Assembly: GCF_007559005.1 (NCBI RefSeq)
Contig: NZ_CP041763.1
Location: 2,326,463 to 2,390,462, forward strand
Direction: 5' to 3'
Source of the DNA: Gordonia zhaorongruii
Lineage (GTDB): Bacteria > Actinomycetota > Actinomycetes > Mycobacteriales > Mycobacteriaceae
DNA: 64,000 bases
Positions 1 to 8,461 of this stretch are shown piece after piece. The notes beneath the pieces were generated by a model. The model was not told the origin of the DNA and searched no databases. It saw only the letters and a program-made list of their open reading frames with translations. Position 1 is the first letter of the stretch, and the number at the start of each line of letters is the position of its first letter. Both the position numbers and the translations under genes were made by a program.

Positions 1-201
1 TTCCGTGCGCGAACCGCGACTGCACAGGAAGGCGATCAGCACTCCCATGAGACCGACCGCCGCCCACGACTGCCGCGTATCGATGCGCAGGCTCTCGATG
101 CCCGTGCGATCCGCAAGCTGATCACACGTCCCCGGGAACATGATGGCCTCCTCGACGTCGTGCAACGCCCATGCGACGAAGAGTGCGATCGGACCTTTCA
201 C
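1..201 (-). CDS. HXXEE domain membrane protein (3' part missing)
   Basis: The minus-strand frame opens with GTG at 201 and stays open to the window edge, giving 67 residues. A GGGAG ribosome site lies just upstream. The N-terminus reads MKGPIALFVAWALHDVEEAI, and the H-D-V-E-E segment inside a hydrophobic helix is the hallmark of the HXXEE family of small integral membrane proteins. A second hydrophobic stretch, VGLMGVLIAFL, starts near residue 50. The function of the family is not established. The gene is divergent from arfB, with 91 bases between the two starts. The family call rests on the motif and topology in a partial protein. Confidence 0.6.
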   Translation of the reverse strand, partial: MKGPIALFVAWALHDVEEAIMFPGTCDQLADRTGIESLRIDTRQSWAAVGLMGVLIAFLCSRGSRTE

Positions 202-292
202 AGCGCTCCCTCTCCGGACGCACCTTCGACTGCGTCCCGTCCCGCGATTGTCACACGCCGCCGAGCGCGCCACGTGCGGCAGACTGATCGAC

Positions 293-736
293 ATGGACGA
301 CCTGCACGTACTACCGGGACCCGGTGCACCGCGCGGTCTCTGCGTTCCGGCAGGCGAGTTGGCAGAGCAGTTCTCCCGAGCCTCAGGGCCGGGCGGTCAA
401 GGCGTCAACACGACCGACTCGCGTGTGCAGCTCAGTCTCGACCTGAGAACGACTACGGCGTTGACTGACGCCCAGCGCGAGCGCGTCATCGAACGGCTCG
501 CCGCACGAACCTCAGGCGGCGTGCTCACGATCGACGCCGCCGAGCACCGGTCGCAACGTCACAACCGGGTGGCGGCGCGAGAACGCCTCGCTGCGATTCT
601 TCGCGAAGCCGTTGCGCCACCGGTCATCCGACGACCGACCCGGCCCACAAGAGGGGCCCGACGCCGACGGCTCGAGGGGAAGCGTCGGCGTTCGCAGACG
701 AAGGCGACGCGGCGAAAGCCCGGCGATCAGGATTGA
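293..736 (+). CDS. arfB: ArfB/YaeJ-like peptidyl-tRNA hydrolase (ribosome rescue)
   Basis: This 147-residue protein carries the release-factor catalytic motif GGQ in the context SGPGGQGVNT around residue 35. It ends in a strongly basic tail (RRRRLEGKRRRSQTK), as expected for ArfB. ArfB hydrolyses peptidyl-tRNA in ribosomes stalled on mRNAs lacking a stop codon, and its basic tail occupies the empty mRNA channel. The open frame extends upstream to 140, but I place the start at ATG 293 because conserved family sequence begins there. The length matches ArfB and is far below that of RF1/RF2, which have extra codon-recognition domains. Confidence 0.9.
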   Translation: MDDLHVLPGPGAPRGLCVPAGELAEQFSRASGPGGQGVNTTDSRVQLSLDLRTTTALTDAQRERVIERLAARTSGGVLTIDAAEHRSQRHNRVAARERLAAILREAVAPPVIRRPTRPTRGARRRRLEGKRRRSQTKATRRKPGDQD

Positions 737-827
737 TGCGGGATCGGATGCGCATACCGCATATCCACGATGGAACGCAGCTGCGCTGCTTCACCACGCT
801 GCTGAGGCATACCCGATGTCGCCGCAC

Positions 828-1382
828 TCAGCCCCCTGACAGATCCGGATACGTCACGCGACCATCGCCGTCGACGACGGGCGTCGCACCCCACTGGCCG
901 AGCACGTGCTTGCGAGGAGCACCGCCCGTGACCAGATGCTCGACGGCCCATCCCTGTGCGACGAGCGTGTTGGCGATGATCAGTCGATGGCACCGCCACG
1001 GCATCGGCTCGCCGCACATGACGGCGACCCGACGCGACCGGGCGATGCCGGTCAGCTCGTCGATGCCGTTGCGGTACTCCTCCGTGAGAGTGTGATCCGC
1101 GTAGTTCTTGAAACTCTGGTTCTGCCATGCGGCGTTGATACTCGGATCTACGTCCTGGCGCCGTCGCCGACCGCCGAGTTCGATGATCCGCCGATAGTCG
1201 ATGCCGTCTTCCGGGAGCCATTCGGCCATCGCGTCCGACCCGAACTGCGGGTTGCGGCGCGAGCCGGGGTGAGCGCGCACGTCCACGAGCACCTCAATGC
1301 GATGCTCGTCCAGCGGTGCGAGGAATTCGGGGATCGGACAGGTCCAGTGTCCAATGGTCCAGATGGTTCCGGGCTCGTCCAC
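828..1382 (-). CDS. DUF488 family protein
   Basis: The 184-residue product begins with TIWTIGHW and continues with VLVDVRAHPGSRRNPQF. Near the C-terminus it has MCGEPMPWRCHRLIIA, with the conserved Cys and the CHR element. These are typical of the longer DUF488 proteins. The biochemical role is unknown; conserved Cys/His/Arg residues suggest an enzymatic or metal site. The start appears to be GTG at 1382. A DUF2945 protein and a NYN-like protein follow upstream on the same strand, 12 and 57 bases apart, so a small operon is possible. A shorter DUF488 paralogue lies at 59349-59702. Confidence 0.85.
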   Translation of the reverse strand: MDEPGTIWTIGHWTCPIPEFLAPLDEHRIEVLVDVRAHPGSRRNPQFGSDAMAEWLPEDGIDYRRIIELGGRRRRQDVDPSINAAWQNQSFKNYADHTLTEEYRNGIDELTGIARSRRVAVMCGEPMPWRCHRLIIANTLVAQGWAVEHLVTGGAPRKHVLGQWGATPVVDGDGRVTYPDLSGG

Positions 1383-1394
1383 GTGAGGAACCGT

Positions 1395-1607
1395 TCAGTC
1401 GATCCGATGGAGCGCGCCGGCCTTGTGCATGGCCACGTGGTCGGTCTTGTCGCTCTTGATCTCGTACTGCGGATCGTCCGGGCTGCATCGCCGCATGTGC
1501 CCCTTGTACTCGGTATCACTCGTGTGCTTCTTCACGATGACACCGGAGACCTCCCCGGCTTCGGAGTTCCAACCGACGTGGTCGCCGACAGCGAGATCAT
1601 CACCCAT
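1395..1607 (-). CDS. DUF2945 (HVA1/Tudor-like) small protein
   Basis: This 70-residue protein matches the DUF2945 pattern throughout: an opening GDHVGWNSEAGEVSGVIVKK, then a YEIKSDKTD strand and an AMHKAGAL ending. The family folds as a small SH3/Tudor-like barrel and is widespread in actinomycetes, often near stress genes. No enzymatic activity is known. It lies between a DUF488 gene and a NYN-like gene on the same strand, so cotranscription is likely. Length and motifs agree with an intact single-domain member. Confidence 0.85.
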   Translation of the reverse strand: MGDDLAVGDHVGWNSEAGEVSGVIVKKHTSDTEYKGHMRRCSPDDPQYEIKSDKTDHVAMHKAGALHRID

Positions 1608-1664
1608 GTCCGCAAGGTACCAATTCCGGACGTGACACGAGTCGGACCGCTGAGTCCGACGAGC

Positions 1665-2051
1665 TCACGGCCGCACGATCCTGGGGCCTGCCACGCGGGC
1701 CCCCAGCTCGGTCACCCGCGACCGCAGCTCCCGGTCCGCGGTCACGACCACAGTCGCCCCTCCTCGATCGGAGATCTCTGCGACGACCTGCACGATCATG
1801 TCGTCACCGCTACCGGGCGCGTCGACCACCCGCACCGCCTCGGACGATTCGACGCCCCGGGCACGTCCTTCCACGACGAGCACCACCAGCGGAGTCTCGT
1901 ACAGATCGAGAGCGAGGCGAAGGTCATCCGGCGAGATGCCGTCACGCAGCCGCAGCGTCGCACCGATCCGGTCGCGCCACCAACCGTCCGGAACGCTCCC
2001 GACGCAATTGGCCGAGTCCACCACCACGGTCACCCGCGCGGAATCTGTCAT
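1665..2051 (-). CDS. NYN/PIN-like putative ribonuclease
   Basis: The product is 128 residues when started at ATG 2051. The frame continues upstream, but the conserved part begins VTVVVDSANCVGS. The VVDSAN Asp, the acidic PGSGDDMIV patch and the VVVTADRELRSRV strand with Asp give the acidic triad pattern of NYN (YacP-like) nucleases of the PIN superfamily, which cleave RNA. Such proteins are sometimes labelled NTP pyrophosphohydrolase in databases. It is divergent from the beta-glucosidase, with about 100 bases between starts. The fold assignment is by motif, and the activity is inferred. Confidence 0.65.
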   Translation of the reverse strand: MTDSARVTVVVDSANCVGSVPDGWWRDRIGATLRLRDGISPDDLRLALDLYETPLVVLVVEGRARGVESSEAVRVVDAPGSGDDMIVQVVAEISDRGGATVVVTADRELRSRVTELGARVAGPRIVRP

Positions 2052-2155
2052 GACCGCCACCCTGCCATGCACCACTGCCCTTTCGGAGCGCACCGGTCGT
2101 GACGCCTTGTTAGCCTGCACCCGTCGACCCGAACAGCCCACACCGAGGAGACGAT

Positions 2156-4612
2156 GTGTCCAACCAAGCCGGTAGCCCCGTCGATCAGCTTGCGGACGCG
2201 CTGCGCCTGCTCGTGGAGAAGCTCAGTCTCGAGGAGAAGGTGCGACTGCTCACCGGGCGCGATTTCTGGTCGACCCATCCGGAGGAACGGATCGGGCTGC
2301 GGAGTCTGGTGTTCTCTGACGGCCCCAGTGGTGTGCGGGGACCGGTGTGGGACGAACGTTCGCCGTCGCTGAGTCTCCCCTCCGCCACCGCGCTGTCGTC
2401 GTCGTGGGATCCGGAGATCGCCGAACGCTACGGGGCCGTCTGCGCTTACGAGGCCCGCCGCAAGGGCGTGGACGTCGTACTCGGCCCGACCATCAACCTG
2501 CATCGCTCTCCGCTTGGCGGCCGCCATTTCGAAGCCTTCAGCGAGGACCCCGTGCTCACCGCGGACCTCGCGGCCGCGTACGTCCACGGAGTCCAGAGGA
2601 ACGGCGTCGGCGCCACCCCGAAGCACTACGTGGCCAACGACTTCGAGACCGACCGCTTCACCGCGGATGTGCAGGTGAGCGAACGCGCTCTCCGCGAGCT
2701 GTATCTGCTGGCCTTCGAGAAGCCCGTGGTCGATGCGCGGGCGTGGCTCGTCATGAGCGCCTACAACTCCGTCAACGGTACGACCGCGACCGAGAACGAT
2801 CTCCTGGAGAGTCCGCTCAACGACGAGTGGGGCTTCGACGGCGTCGTCATCAGCGACTGGCTCGCCGTACGCAGCCTGGAGAGCGCGCGGCACAGTCAGG
2901 ACGTCGTCATGCCCGGGCCTTCTGGACCGTGGGGCGATGCGCTCGTCGAGGCGGTTCGCAGCGGCGAGATCCCCGCGGCCGCAGTGGACCGGAAGGTGCT
3001 CCGCGTCCTCTCGTTGGCCGCGCGTGTCGATGCACTCGACGGCTTCGAACCCGCAGCAGCGCTCGGGGACGTCGAAGACGGCGTCTCTTTCGCCCGCGAG
3101 GCGGAAGCCGAAGGCATGGTGCTGCTGCGCAACGATGGACTTCTCCCGCTGGGCCCGGATGTGGGAAGCATCGCGGTCATCGGGCACCACGCCGACGATC
3201 CGCGCACGCAGGGCGGCGGGAGTGCGACTGTGGTTCCGGACCATGTCGTGTCGCCACTCGACGGCATCATCTCCGCCTTCCCCGACGCCGAGGTGAACTA
3301 CGCGCTCGGCATCGCTGTGCGGGAGGGGCTCTCCGATCTCGAGCCGGAGCGGATGCGCAACCCGGTGACCGGTGACGCCGGAGCTGCAGTGCGTTTCCTG
3401 GACGCCGATGGAAACGAGCTCTATTCGGAGAATCGCTTCGCGAGCTCCCTGATCTACTTCGGCGGCGCAGCGCCCGTCGGCGAGGCGTCGACGGTGGAGT
3501 TCCGCACCGTCTACTCCCCACCGCGCACTCGCAGCGCACACCTCGGTTTCACGTCGGTCGGGACCGGGCGCATCCACATCGACGGTGACTTACGAGCCGA
3601 ACTCACCTCGGAACCTGACGGTGACGACCTCGGGGCGGCGCTGATGGCATCGACCGCGTCGACCACACCGGTGGACCTCGTCGTCGACCAACCTATCGAG
3701 ATCCGCATCGAGCTGACGCCGAGGAAGTCCGACGGCGGTCTGTCGAACTCCCTCGCACTGAGCGTCGGCATCGAGCCCGACGCCTCCGACCCGGAGGCCC
3801 TGCTATGCGAGGCGACCGAGGCGGCACGCGGCGCCGATGTCGCCGTCGTCGTCGTGGGCACCGACTCGAGCGTCGAGTCCGAGGGCAGCGACCGCGAGTC
3901 CCTGGCACTGCCAGGCGGCCAGGACGAGCTGGTCGAGGCCGTACTCGCGGCCAACTCACGCACCATCGTGCTGGTCAACAGCGGATCACCCGTCCTCCTC
4001 CCCTGGCGTGGGAAGGCCGCGGCTCTGGTCGCAACGTATTTCGGCGGTCAGGAGTACGGCAACGCGATCGCAGACGTGCTGACCGGCGTGCGCGAACCGG
4101 GCGGCCGCCTGCCGACGACCTGGCCGGCCACGCAGGAGGACGTACCCGTCATCGACGTGACCCCGCGCGACGGCGCGCTGCGCTACGACGAAGGCATTCA
4201 TATCGGATATCGCGCCTGGTTGAAGGCCGACCGGACGCCGGCATACCCGTTCGGCACCGGTCTCGGTTACACCACCTGGGAACTCGACGCGGTGACGACT
4301 GCTGACGGCGCCGAGGGCGCTACGGACGTGCAGGTGACGCTCCGGAACACCGGCTCCCGCACCGGAAAGCAGGTCGTGCAGGTATATGCGTCCCGCGACG
4401 ATTCGGCGATCGACCGCCCGGTTCGCTGGCTCGTCGGCTCCACTGTCGTTCGGGCCGACGCCGATGCGGAGTCGACGGTGGAGATCGCCGTCCCACGGCG
4501 GGCATTCGCCCACTGGGACGACGGCTGGCAATACGAGACAGGAACATTCACCCTGCACGTCGGCTTCTCGGTGGACGATCTTCAGGAGTCCGTCGACGTC
4601 ACGATCGACTAG
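2156..4612 (+). CDS. Glycoside hydrolase family 3 beta-glucosidase with PA14 insert
   Basis: The protein has 818 residues from a GTG start preceded by GAGGAG. The GH3 N-domain shows KHYVANDFETDR near 156-167 (Lys-His substrate site) and VVISDW near 230-235, where Asp234 is the expected nucleophile. The GH3 C-domain follows at about 320-420 and 540-660, interrupted by a PA14-like beta domain at about 400-530. A fibronectin-III-like domain ends the protein. No signal peptide is visible, so it should be cytoplasmic and act on imported or intracellular beta-glucosides. It is flanked by short intergenic regions and appears monocistronic. Confidence 0.92.
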   Translation: MSNQAGSPVDQLADALRLLVEKLSLEEKVRLLTGRDFWSTHPEERIGLRSLVFSDGPSGVRGPVWDERSPSLSLPSATALSSSWDPEIAERYGAVCAYEARRKGVDVVLGPTINLHRSPLGGRHFEAFSEDPVLTADLAAAYVHGVQRNGVGATPKHYVANDFETDRFTADVQVSERALRELYLLAFEKPVVDARAWLVMSAYNSVNGTTATENDLLESPLNDEWGFDGVVISDWLAVRSLESARHSQDVVMPGPSGPWGDALVEAVRSGEIPAAAVDRKVLRVLSLAARVDALDGFEPAAALGDVEDGVSFAREAEAEGMVLLRNDGLLPLGPDVGSIAVIGHHADDPRTQGGGSATVVPDHVVSPLDGIISAFPDAEVNYALGIAVREGLSDLEPERMRNPVTGDAGAAVRFLDADGNELYSENRFASSLIYFGGAAPVGEASTVEFRTVYSPPRTRSAHLGFTSVGTGRIHIDGDLRAELTSEPDGDDLGAALMASTASTTPVDLVVDQPIEIRIELTPRKSDGGLSNSLALSVGIEPDASDPEALLCEATEAARGADVAVVVVGTDSSVESEGSDRESLALPGGQDELVEAVLAANSRTIVLVNSGSPVLLPWRGKAAALVATYFGGQEYGNAIADVLTGVREPGGRLPTTWPATQEDVPVIDVTPRDGALRYDEGIHIGYRAWLKADRTPAYPFGTGLGYTTWELDAVTTADGAEGATDVQVTLRNTGSRTGKQVVQVYASRDDSAIDRPVRWLVGSTVVRADADAESTVEIAVPRRAFAHWDDGWQYETGTFTLHVGFSVDDLQESVDVTID

Positions 4613-4694
4613 CGCTCGATCACCGAAGGGCGGTCGTCAACCAATCGCCCGAACCCGAAGATGCCGGCACGAAATATCATTAGGATCGGTTGCT

Positions 4695-5594
4695 GTGAGC
4701 TCTGAACGACTCCGGAGGAGCCCTGCGCTGTTGATCGGCCTGGTCGTCGCACTGCTCGTCGCCGGCTGCAGTTCCGACGACGGCGACCGCCGAGCCGACG
4801 AGTCACAGCCTCCGACGTCTTCCGCTGCCGATGCCGGCTTGGCTGCGCGGGTGCCCGACTCGATCCGAGGATCAGGAAAGCTCACGGTCGGCACCAGTGC
4901 ACCGTACGAGCCGATGGTCGGCAGGGACGCGAGCGGCACGCTGACCGGATTCGACGTCGACGTCCTGCGGCGGGTGTCCGAGGTGCTCGGCCTACGCCTC
5001 GACCTCCGCCAGACTCGCTTCGAACAGATCCTTCCGGGGGTCATCGACGGCACCTACGACGTGGGGTCTCGCGGATTCTTCGACACCCTCGCGCGGCAGA
5101 AGTCCGTGGACATGGTGACCTACTTCCGCGGCGGCACCCGGTGGGCGCAGCGTTCGGGCGAGACTGTCGACCCGAACAATGCGTGCGGCCGCACCGTCGC
5201 CGCAGCCGAAGGCACCGTTCAGCGCACTGTGGAGCTGCCGGCGAAGAGCAAGGCGTGCGAGACGGTGGGTGATAAGCCGATCAAGATCGTCGCAGCACCC
5301 ACTCAGGAGGATGCGGTCCGGGCCGTCACTCGCGGGTCGGCCGAAGCGCTGTCCGCCGACTCGGTGGTGATCGCGACGGCCGTGGGTCGAGCCCGAGGCA
5401 CGCTGGAGACCGCCGGCGACGTCTTCGACACCCAGCCGTACGGATTCGCGATCGCGAAGGGATCGGAGCTGAGTGAGGTCCTGAGGGTCGCCATCCAGCA
5501 CGTGATCGACCGAGGCGACCTGACTTCGATCGCACACAAGTGGAACCTCGACGGCATGATCAAGACGTCGACGGTCAACGGGGCGATCATATGA
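4695..5594 (+). CDS. Amino-acid ABC transporter substrate-binding lipoprotein
   Basis: GTG at 4695 gives a 299-residue protein. A signal peptide ends in the lipobox VAGC, so the mature protein should be tethered to the outer face of the membrane. The body is a family 3 (polar amino acid) solute-binding fold: LTVGTSAPYEPM, then GFDVDVLRRVSEVLGL, then an internal TYDVGSRGFFDTLARQKSVD. No permease or ATPase gene lies next to it. Its stop overlaps the start of the following lipoprotein hydrolase by ATGA, implying translational coupling. It could supply a shared transporter, for example the permease encoded at 34.7 kb, or act in sensing. Confidence 0.85.
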   Translation: MSSERLRRSPALLIGLVVALLVAGCSSDDGDRRADESQPPTSSAADAGLAARVPDSIRGSGKLTVGTSAPYEPMVGRDASGTLTGFDVDVLRRVSEVLGLRLDLRQTRFEQILPGVIDGTYDVGSRGFFDTLARQKSVDMVTYFRGGTRWAQRSGETVDPNNACGRTVAAAEGTVQRTVELPAKSKACETVGDKPIKIVAAPTQEDAVRAVTRGSAEALSADSVVIATAVGRARGTLETAGDVFDTQPYGFAIAKGSELSEVLRVAIQHVIDRGDLTSIAHKWNLDGMIKTSTVNGAII

Positions 5595-6562
5595 TGCTCC
5601 GCAGCTGGGGCAGAGGACTCCCGTTGGCTGTCGCCCTCGCACTCGCGCTGACGAGCTGCAGTTCGGACGACGACTCGTCCGGCATCACTCCGGCGAAGCC
5701 TGCGGACCGCGGTGCGGCGGCGCAGGCGCTGGGGAAGGTCGAGTCGTCGTCGGACGTAACCGTGGACCGCTATCTGTATCCGACGACGACCGGCGATCGA
5801 GACGATCGCCAGAACTGGGCGGACGTGTATCTCCCGCCGGGCAACCACGAGCCGGGCAGCGTGCCTCTCGTCGTGTTGATCCACGGCGGTGGATGGCAGT
5901 CCAAGCTGGGTGCCGATGTGTTCGTCTCGCTGTCCCGGCGGCTCGCCGAACGCGGCCTCGCCGTCTACAACCTCGAGTACCGACGAGTCGGGTCCGGCGG
6001 CGGATGGCCGACTACCTTCAAAGACGTCGCCGCCGCAGTCGATTTCGTCCCCCACGTTCAAGCGGCGCTGCCGGAGATATCGACCGAGAACGCCGTCGTC
6101 GCCGGACATTCGGCCGGGGGACAGCTCGCGATGTGGTCGGGAACGCGACACAATCTCGAGCCCGACGAGATCGGTGCCAGGCCGGCTTTCCGTCCCACGT
6201 ACGTGATCTCACTAGCCGGCACCCTGGACATGCGGCAGGCTGTACTCGACGGCAATCCGCGCGCCCGCCGCGTGATGGGTGGCCTGCCCAGTGAGGTGCC
6301 CCACCACTACGAGTCAGTGAGTCCGATCGAGAACATCGACCCCGCGACTCCGATCATCGCGATGACCGGAACCGCGGACAAGGTGGTTGCTCCCAACATG
6401 TCGGCGAAGTACGTGAAGGCAGTGAAGAAGGCCGGCGGCCGTGGCGCTCTCGTGAGGTTCCCCGGCGTCGATCACACACGGATCGTCGCATCGGATTCGG
6501 AGACCTTCCCACAGATCATCGAGACGATCAGCCGGGCTGCGCACGACGCGCACCGGAGATGA
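5591..6562 (+). CDS. Secreted alpha/beta hydrolase lipoprotein
   Basis: This 323-residue protein starts at the ATG that overlaps the previous stop. It has a signal peptide with lipobox LTSC near residue 22. The alpha/beta hydrolase core shows VVLIHGGGW (oxyanion HGGG) and nucleophile elbow VVAGHSAGGQ, with DHTRIV supplying the likely catalytic His near the end. HGGG plus GHSAGG is the BD-FAE/esterase-lipase pattern. It probably hydrolyses an ester or amide at the cell surface. Coupling to the amino-acid-binding lipoprotein suggests it could release a ligand for that protein, but this is only inference from context. Confidence 0.85.
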   Translation: MMLRSWGRGLPLAVALALALTSCSSDDDSSGITPAKPADRGAAAQALGKVESSSDVTVDRYLYPTTTGDRDDRQNWADVYLPPGNHEPGSVPLVVLIHGGGWQSKLGADVFVSLSRRLAERGLAVYNLEYRRVGSGGGWPTTFKDVAAAVDFVPHVQAALPEISTENAVVAGHSAGGQLAMWSGTRHNLEPDEIGARPAFRPTYVISLAGTLDMRQAVLDGNPRARRVMGGLPSEVPHHYESVSPIENIDPATPIIAMTGTADKVVAPNMSAKYVKAVKKAGGRGALVRFPGVDHTRIVASDSETFPQIIETISRAAHDAHRR

Positions 6563-6576
6563 TGGCGGACCGCCGA

Positions 6577-7665
6577 TCAGGCGACCCCTGCTTCGACGAG
6601 TTCGGTCTGCAGGCCACTGAGGTACCAGATGAGAGCCAGCATCGCCCACACGAGACATGAAGCTGCAGCCCACACCATCAGGTTGATTCGGCGGTAGTGC
6701 ACCAGGCACGCGGTGAACTCGCGCAGAAACCCCGCCGGCACGTAATAGCGGGCCGTCGATGCACCGATGACCGTCGCGTCGAGCCCGAGCCGCCGTGTCA
6801 GCGACGCGGCACGCAAGACGTGGAAGTCACTCGTCACGACCGTCAATGCCGGTGCGGGATGGCCGATCTCGGCGAGCAGGGCACGCGAATTGATCAGGTT
6901 CTCCTCGGTGGTGGTCGACGTGTCCTCACGGACGATCCGACCCTCCTCGATCCCGGCGTCGATCGCGTACCGGGCCATCGCCTCCGCCTCCGCGAGCGCC
7001 TCGTCGTCGCCTTTCCCGCCGGACATCACGAGCAGTGGCTCGCGGCCCGGCGACGCTGCCGCGTCGAGCATCTCGATCCCGCGATCGATCCGAGCTGCCA
7101 GTAGCGGGGTCACTCTGTCGCCGGCGAGCCCCGCACCCAGTACGACCACGGCGTCGGACGGCACAGGCCTGCCCAAGCGGCTGTACACGATCGCGTACGT
7201 CGAGTACCCGACGAGAGCGATCACCAGGATCGCGATCGGTATGACGACGAACGGGACGAGAAGCGCGATCGGGGTGTACGACTCCACCGTCAGCAGTGCG
7301 ACGGCGGTGACGACCGTCGCGACGAGGACTGTCAGCAGGAACAGACCGAACACCGCCGGTACCAGCGTTGCCACCCGCAGGCCTTCTCGGCGCACCACGA
7401 TGACGGTGTTGACCAGCAGGTACACGCCGGCGGCGAACACCGCACCGAAGACCAGCACCACCGGCCCGAAGACCGCGATGTCGGCGAGGTCTGATTCGGG
7501 TGAGAGTCCCGTGGCCAGCAGTACGACGAAGATCCACGTTGCGACAACGCATCCGATGATCCCCATGCCGTACCCGGTGTGCCGGGGCTCGCGGACGATC
7601 CGCACGCCCATCACCGCCCACAGCGCGAGTGCGAGCACTCCGAAGCAGATGGTCGCGATCGTCAT
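6577..7665 (-). CDS. YdcF/ElyC family (DUF218) membrane protein
   Basis: The product has 362 residues. About five hydrophobic helices occupy residues 1-165, followed by a DUF218 domain: VVLGAGLAGDRVTPLLAARI, LLVMSGGKGDDE, then DTSTTTEENLINSR and TSDFHVLRAA. A last hydrophobic helix lies near the C-terminus. DUF218 proteins such as SanA and ElyC affect envelope polymer metabolism in Enterobacteria; the reaction is unclear. A good GGGGGAG site precedes ATG 7665. A short diverged copy of the C-terminal coding end lies at 9347-9420, so this locus was probably once duplicated. Confidence 0.85.
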   Translation of the reverse strand: MTIATICFGVLALALWAVMGVRIVREPRHTGYGMGIIGCVVATWIFVVLLATGLSPESDLADIAVFGPVVLVFGAVFAAGVYLLVNTVIVVRREGLRVATLVPAVFGLFLLTVLVATVVTAVALLTVESYTPIALLVPFVVIPIAILVIALVGYSTYAIVYSRLGRPVPSDAVVVLGAGLAGDRVTPLLAARIDRGIEMLDAAASPGREPLLVMSGGKGDDEALAEAEAMARYAIDAGIEEGRIVREDTSTTTEENLINSRALLAEIGHPAPALTVVTSDFHVLRAASLTRRLGLDATVIGASTARYYVPAGFLREFTACLVHYRRINLMVWAAASCLVWAMLALIWYLSGLQTELVEAGVA

Positions 7666-7741
7666 TACTGCGCTCCCCCGTCAGTTCAGCATTCAGCTAC
7701 TGATGGGACCTTACCGATGCTGCGCACCTTCGGCTCCTCCG

Positions 7742-7828
7742 CTGACCGAGTGCCTCACCACCCTGCTGATCGAGCCTCGCGCGCCACCCCCGACTGATCG
7801 AGTCCCCGCTCCCTTGTCGCTGATCGAG
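7742..7828. repeat. Degenerate intergenic CTGATCGAG repeat array
   Basis: Four copies of CTGAYCGAG occur at 7742, 7766, 7794 and 7820, spaced 24, 28 and 26 bases, in the gap between the YdcF gene and the TetR gene. The spacers are C-rich and variable. A cleaner array of the same family (24-bp period) is at 52167-52238. The array is neither coding nor CRISPR-like. Confidence 0.55.
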
Positions 7829-7869
7829 GCCGATGCTCGCTCGTTCGTTGAGGCACACCGAACGAAAGA

Positions 7870-7889
7870 GTGAGTGTACAGTCACTCAC
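7870..7889. promoter_or_regulatory. Palindromic operator abutting the TetR start codon
   Basis: GTGAGTG, six bases, then CACTCAC form perfect 7-bp inverted arms that end exactly at the base before ATG 7890. The position implies that the TetR protein represses its own operon. If the transcript starts at or inside the palindrome, translation would be leaderless or nearly so. Confidence 0.7.
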
Positions 7890-8450
7890 ATGGCAGCGAA
7901 AACACTCTCCACCGCCGACTCACGACGACCGCTGATCGCCGCCGCCGCTCTTCGCGCATTCTCCAGAGGCGGATACGGCGGGACTACCGTGGCCGACGTC
8001 GCCCGCGAAGCCGGCATCTCCACCGCGTACGTGTTCAAGCTGTTCCCGGGGAAAGAGCAGTTGTTCGTCGTAGCAGTCGATGCATGTTTCGACCAGATCG
8101 AAGCAACCCTCGCATCGGCCGACACGTCGCACGGAGAGGCGTCACCCACCGCAGTTCTCGACAAGCTGGGCGACGCCTACGCCGACCTCATCGCCGACCG
8201 GACGCTGCTGCTGATCCAGGTGCACGCCCAGTCCGTCGCAGGCATCCCCGCGATCGGCGACGCGCTGAGACGCGGACTGGCTCGCATCACGCAGTTCGCG
8301 AAGGAACGTTCCGGGGGCACCGACCTCGACGTTCAGCGCTTCATCGCGTATGGACAGCTCTGTCACCTCGTCGTCGCCGCAGGCGTCGCCGACATCGATG
8401 AGGAGTGGGCCACGATCCTCTCTCACAACCTCCGCCACCCCACCCCCTGA
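7890..8450 (+). CDS. TetR/AcrR family transcriptional regulator
   Basis: The protein has 186 residues. The N-terminal helix-turn-helix is clear: AALRAFSRGGYGGTTVADVAREAGIS, then TAYVFKLFPGKEQLF. This is the canonical TetR DNA-binding segment. The C-terminal helical domain would bind a ligand and dimerise. The start is chosen at ATG 7890 because an inverted-repeat operator ends at 7889. The stop is 11 bases from the NmrA-like gene at 8462, so the two are probably cotranscribed and autorepressed, with the oxidoreductase as the regulated enzyme. Confidence 0.9.
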   Translation: MAAKTLSTADSRRPLIAAAALRAFSRGGYGGTTVADVAREAGISTAYVFKLFPGKEQLFVVAVDACFDQIEATLASADTSHGEASPTAVLDKLGDAYADLIADRTLLLIQVHAQSVAGIPAIGDALRRGLARITQFAKERSGGTDLDVQRFIAYGQLCHLVVAAGVADIDEEWATILSHNLRHPTP

Positions 8451-8461
8451 AAGAGAAGCAG

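Noticed and set aside
828..1382. Functional link between the two DUF488 proteins
   Set aside because: They belong to different length classes and contexts, with no shared neighbours.
2048..3577. 509-codon minus-strand frame
   Set aside because: Antisense to the GH3 beta-glucosidase.
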